Positions 34,580 through 35,551 of a DNA stretch of 35,551 nucleotides are shown here, one piece after another. The notes under the pieces were generated by a model. The model did not search any database and was not told the origin of the DNA. It saw only the letters and a list, made by a program, of their open reading frames with translations. Positions within the stretch are counted from its first letter, which is position 1, and each line of letters opens with the position of its first letter. The translations under genes and the position numbers were made by a program. This DNA is from an uncultured Ruminococcus sp. Lineage in GTDB: Bacteria; Bacillota; Clostridia; Oscillospirales; Ruminococcaceae. The stretch covers positions 1-35,551 of the forward strand of contig CAMBJF010000002.1 of assembly GCA_945867875.1 (NCBI GenBank), in the 5' to 3' direction.

Positions 34580-35029
34580 TCAGGCATTTGTGAATATCTT
34601 TGAGCCTGCTGCGCTTTCTTTTCTTACTGCGCCTTTGCCGTTATATGTATCAAGCTCGCCCACGGTGCTGCGAATTTTTTTGAGACGTTCGGAAACGATG
34701 ATGTTCGCCGTGTCATTTATCTCTTTTATCTTATATATCATTTCGGAAAGGGAGGCACGCTGCTCTTCAAGGCGGGACTTATATTCCTCGGGAGCCTCGC
34801 TGACTATCTGCTCAAAGGTCTTAGAGCTGTTGTCACCGAGAAGTGCAAGGCGCTGCTTTTCAAGTGCATTGCTTTTCATAATGAAAGCCTGCTCGGCGGA
34901 AAGTGAAGCGGAAAGCTTCTCAATCTCGTTCTTGTTCAGCATATCCATTTTGGAATATTCAAATTTAAGGAAGTTTCTGTAATGAGCGTTGTACTCATCA
35001 AAGAAAGCTATGAGTGCTTTATAGTCCAT
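34580..35029 (-). CDS. flgN: FlgN-type export chaperone
   Basis: This 149-residue helical protein is the likely chaperone of FlgK and FlgL. Its charged helices (YKALIAFFDEYNAHYRNFLKF and later KSRLEEQRASLSEMIYKIKEIND) and its position between flgM and flgK match FlgN (YvyG in B. subtilis). The frame is open from a GTG at 35047, but AAAGGA lies nine bases before the ATG at 35029, which I choose. There are no membrane or signal segments. Confidence 0.85.
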   Translation of the reverse strand: MDYKALIAFFDEYNAHYRNFLKFEYSKMDMLNKNEIEKLSASLSAEQAFIMKSNALEKQRLALLGDNSSKTFEQIVSEAPEEYKSRLEEQRASLSEMIYKIKEINDTANIIVSERLKKIRSTVGELDTYNGKGAVRKESAAGSKIFTNA

Positions 35030-35068
35030 TTGTCCCATTCCTTTCACGAGGGTGCGGGTGCGTTTTCT

Positions 35069-35359
35069 TTACAGACCGAGGATAGAGTCTGCGATATCCT
35101 CAGAGGATACCTTATAGCTGCCGTCAGCTATCTTTGCGGAAAGCTCTGCCAGTCTTTCGGCGGATGCTGTGCTGTCTGCGGCGGTCTTTGCAGCGGCTTT
35201 CAGGGTGTCTGAAAAGCTTGCTCTTGCAGATGAAGAAAACTCAGCCTTATCGGTGTTCTTTCCTCTGCTTTTCTGAGTCTTGCCCGAAATGGGGCGTGAA
35301 GCGGCTTCGCTTGCGTATCTGTATGCGTTCAAAGCTGATGTATAGTTCTTTATCTCCAT
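35069..35359 (-). CDS. flgM: Anti-sigma-D factor FlgM
   Basis: FlgM holds the flagellar sigma factor (sigma-D/sigma-28) inactive until the hook-basal body is complete and FlgM is exported. The 96-residue protein has a disordered, Ser/Lys-rich N-terminal half and the conserved C-terminal region AERLAELSAKIADGSYKVSSEDIADSIL. AAAGGTGGAG precedes the ATG. It is the first gene of the operon, under a sigma-D-type promoter, so it would inhibit the sigma factor that transcribes it. Confidence 0.92.
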   Translation of the reverse strand: MEIKNYTSALNAYRYASEAASRPISGKTQKSRGKNTDKAEFSSSARASFSDTLKAAAKTAADSTASAERLAELSAKIADGSYKVSSEDIADSILGL

Positions 35360-35424
35360 AATATCTCCACCTTTCCGTGGTAAAATTTATATCTGTGCAT
35401 AGTTATCCCGATGCTCTACTATAT

Positions 35425-35452
35425 ATATCGGCAGTAATATTAGAAAAATTTA
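35425..35452 (-). promoter_or_regulatory. Sigma-D (sigma-28) promoter of the late flagellar operon
   Basis: On the minus strand TAAA (35452-35449) is followed after 16 bases by GCCGATAT (35432-35425). This matches the B. subtilis sigma-D consensus TAAA-N14-16-GCCGATAT. The start site would be near 35418, about 60 bases before flgM. No sigma-A promoter of comparable quality is seen here. Confidence 0.8.
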
Positions 35453-35510
35453 GCCTTTTGGGAGATTTTTTTGATATGACAATAGTTTTTATATACTATA
35501 TGTATATTAT

Positions 35511-35551
35511 CTGTCTCTTATACACATCTCCGAGCCCACGAGACGCTACGC
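35511..35551. other. Illumina Nextera adapter, not genomic
   Basis: Positions 35511-35529 are the 19-bp Tn5 mosaic end CTGTCTCTTATACACATCT, 35530-35544 are CCGAGCCCACGAGAC of the Nextera read-2 adapter, and 35545-35551 (GCTACGC) match the first seven bases of an i7 index that I recall as N709. This is untrimmed library adapter at a contig end. Genomic sequence stops at 35510. Confidence 0.98.

Noticed and set aside
1-35510. CRISPR array, tRNA, rRNA or insertion sequence
   Set aside because: No regularly spaced repeats, no tRNA-like cloverleaf ending, no rRNA and no transposase or integrase reading frame were seen.
35511-35529. Tn5/IS50 mosaic end as evidence of a natural transposon
   Set aside because: It is followed by Nextera adapter and index bases at the contig end, so it comes from library preparation.

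Overview
The window is a chromosomal stretch of a Gram-positive anaerobe of the class Clostridia, most like the genus Ruminococcus (Oscillospiraceae). Three things point there: a GlgC/GlgD pair of ADP-glucose pyrophosphorylase-type proteins, a 389-residue cellobiose 2-epimerase whose catalytic residues fall at the same positions as in the Ruminococcus albus enzyme, and Firmicutes-style regulation (T-box, TTGACA/TATAAT promoters, AAGGAGG-type ribosome binding sites, a B. subtilis-like flagellar gene order). The genus is inferred from remembered sequences, not from a search. The last 41 bases (35511-35551) are an Illumina Nextera adapter, so the genomic sequence ends at 35510.

Layout, left to right. 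(1) 1-6575, plus strand: a glycogen synthesis operon glgB-glgC-glgD-glgA with a promoter and a perfect 17-bp palindrome in front and a strong terminator behind. (2) 6644-8459, plus: a single c-di-GMP protein with a degenerate GGDEF and an intact EAL domain, under a consensus promoter. (3) 8484-15512, minus: a complete tryptophan operon trpE-trpGD-trpC-trpF-trpB-trpA under a tryptophan-specific T-box leader. (4) 15578-21002, minus: secA, an unrecognised two-TM protein with an internal domain duplication, cellobiose 2-epimerase and a ComFB-family protein, closely spaced and probably co-transcribed from a consensus promoter. (5) 21123-24000, plus: aspartate kinase and citrate synthase, feeding the aspartate- and glutamate-family amino acids. 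(6) 24027-25635, plus: an AT-richer solitary gene for a probable restriction-like nuclease (PUA/EVE-like reader plus PD-(D/E)XK nuclease), bracketed by two identical 34-bp terminator repeats. (7) 25637-26096, minus: a GNAT acetyltransferase broken by a one-base frameshift. (8) 26111-35452, minus: a late flagellar operon flgM-flgN-flgK-flgL-yviE(DUF6470)-fliW-csrA-fliD-fliS-fliT-like, with a sigma-D (sigma-28) type promoter before flgM. No flagellin gene is present.

Most of the window is core metabolism. The least explained parts are the nuclease gene between identical terminators, the duplicated-domain membrane protein next to secA, and the charged AT-hook-like tail on the branching enzyme. 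The EAL phosphodiesterase, the ComFB protein (a family reported to bind c-di-GMP) and the flagellar operon could form a motility signalling set, but nothing in the sequence links them directly. No tRNA, rRNA, CRISPR array, insertion sequence or integrase was seen.
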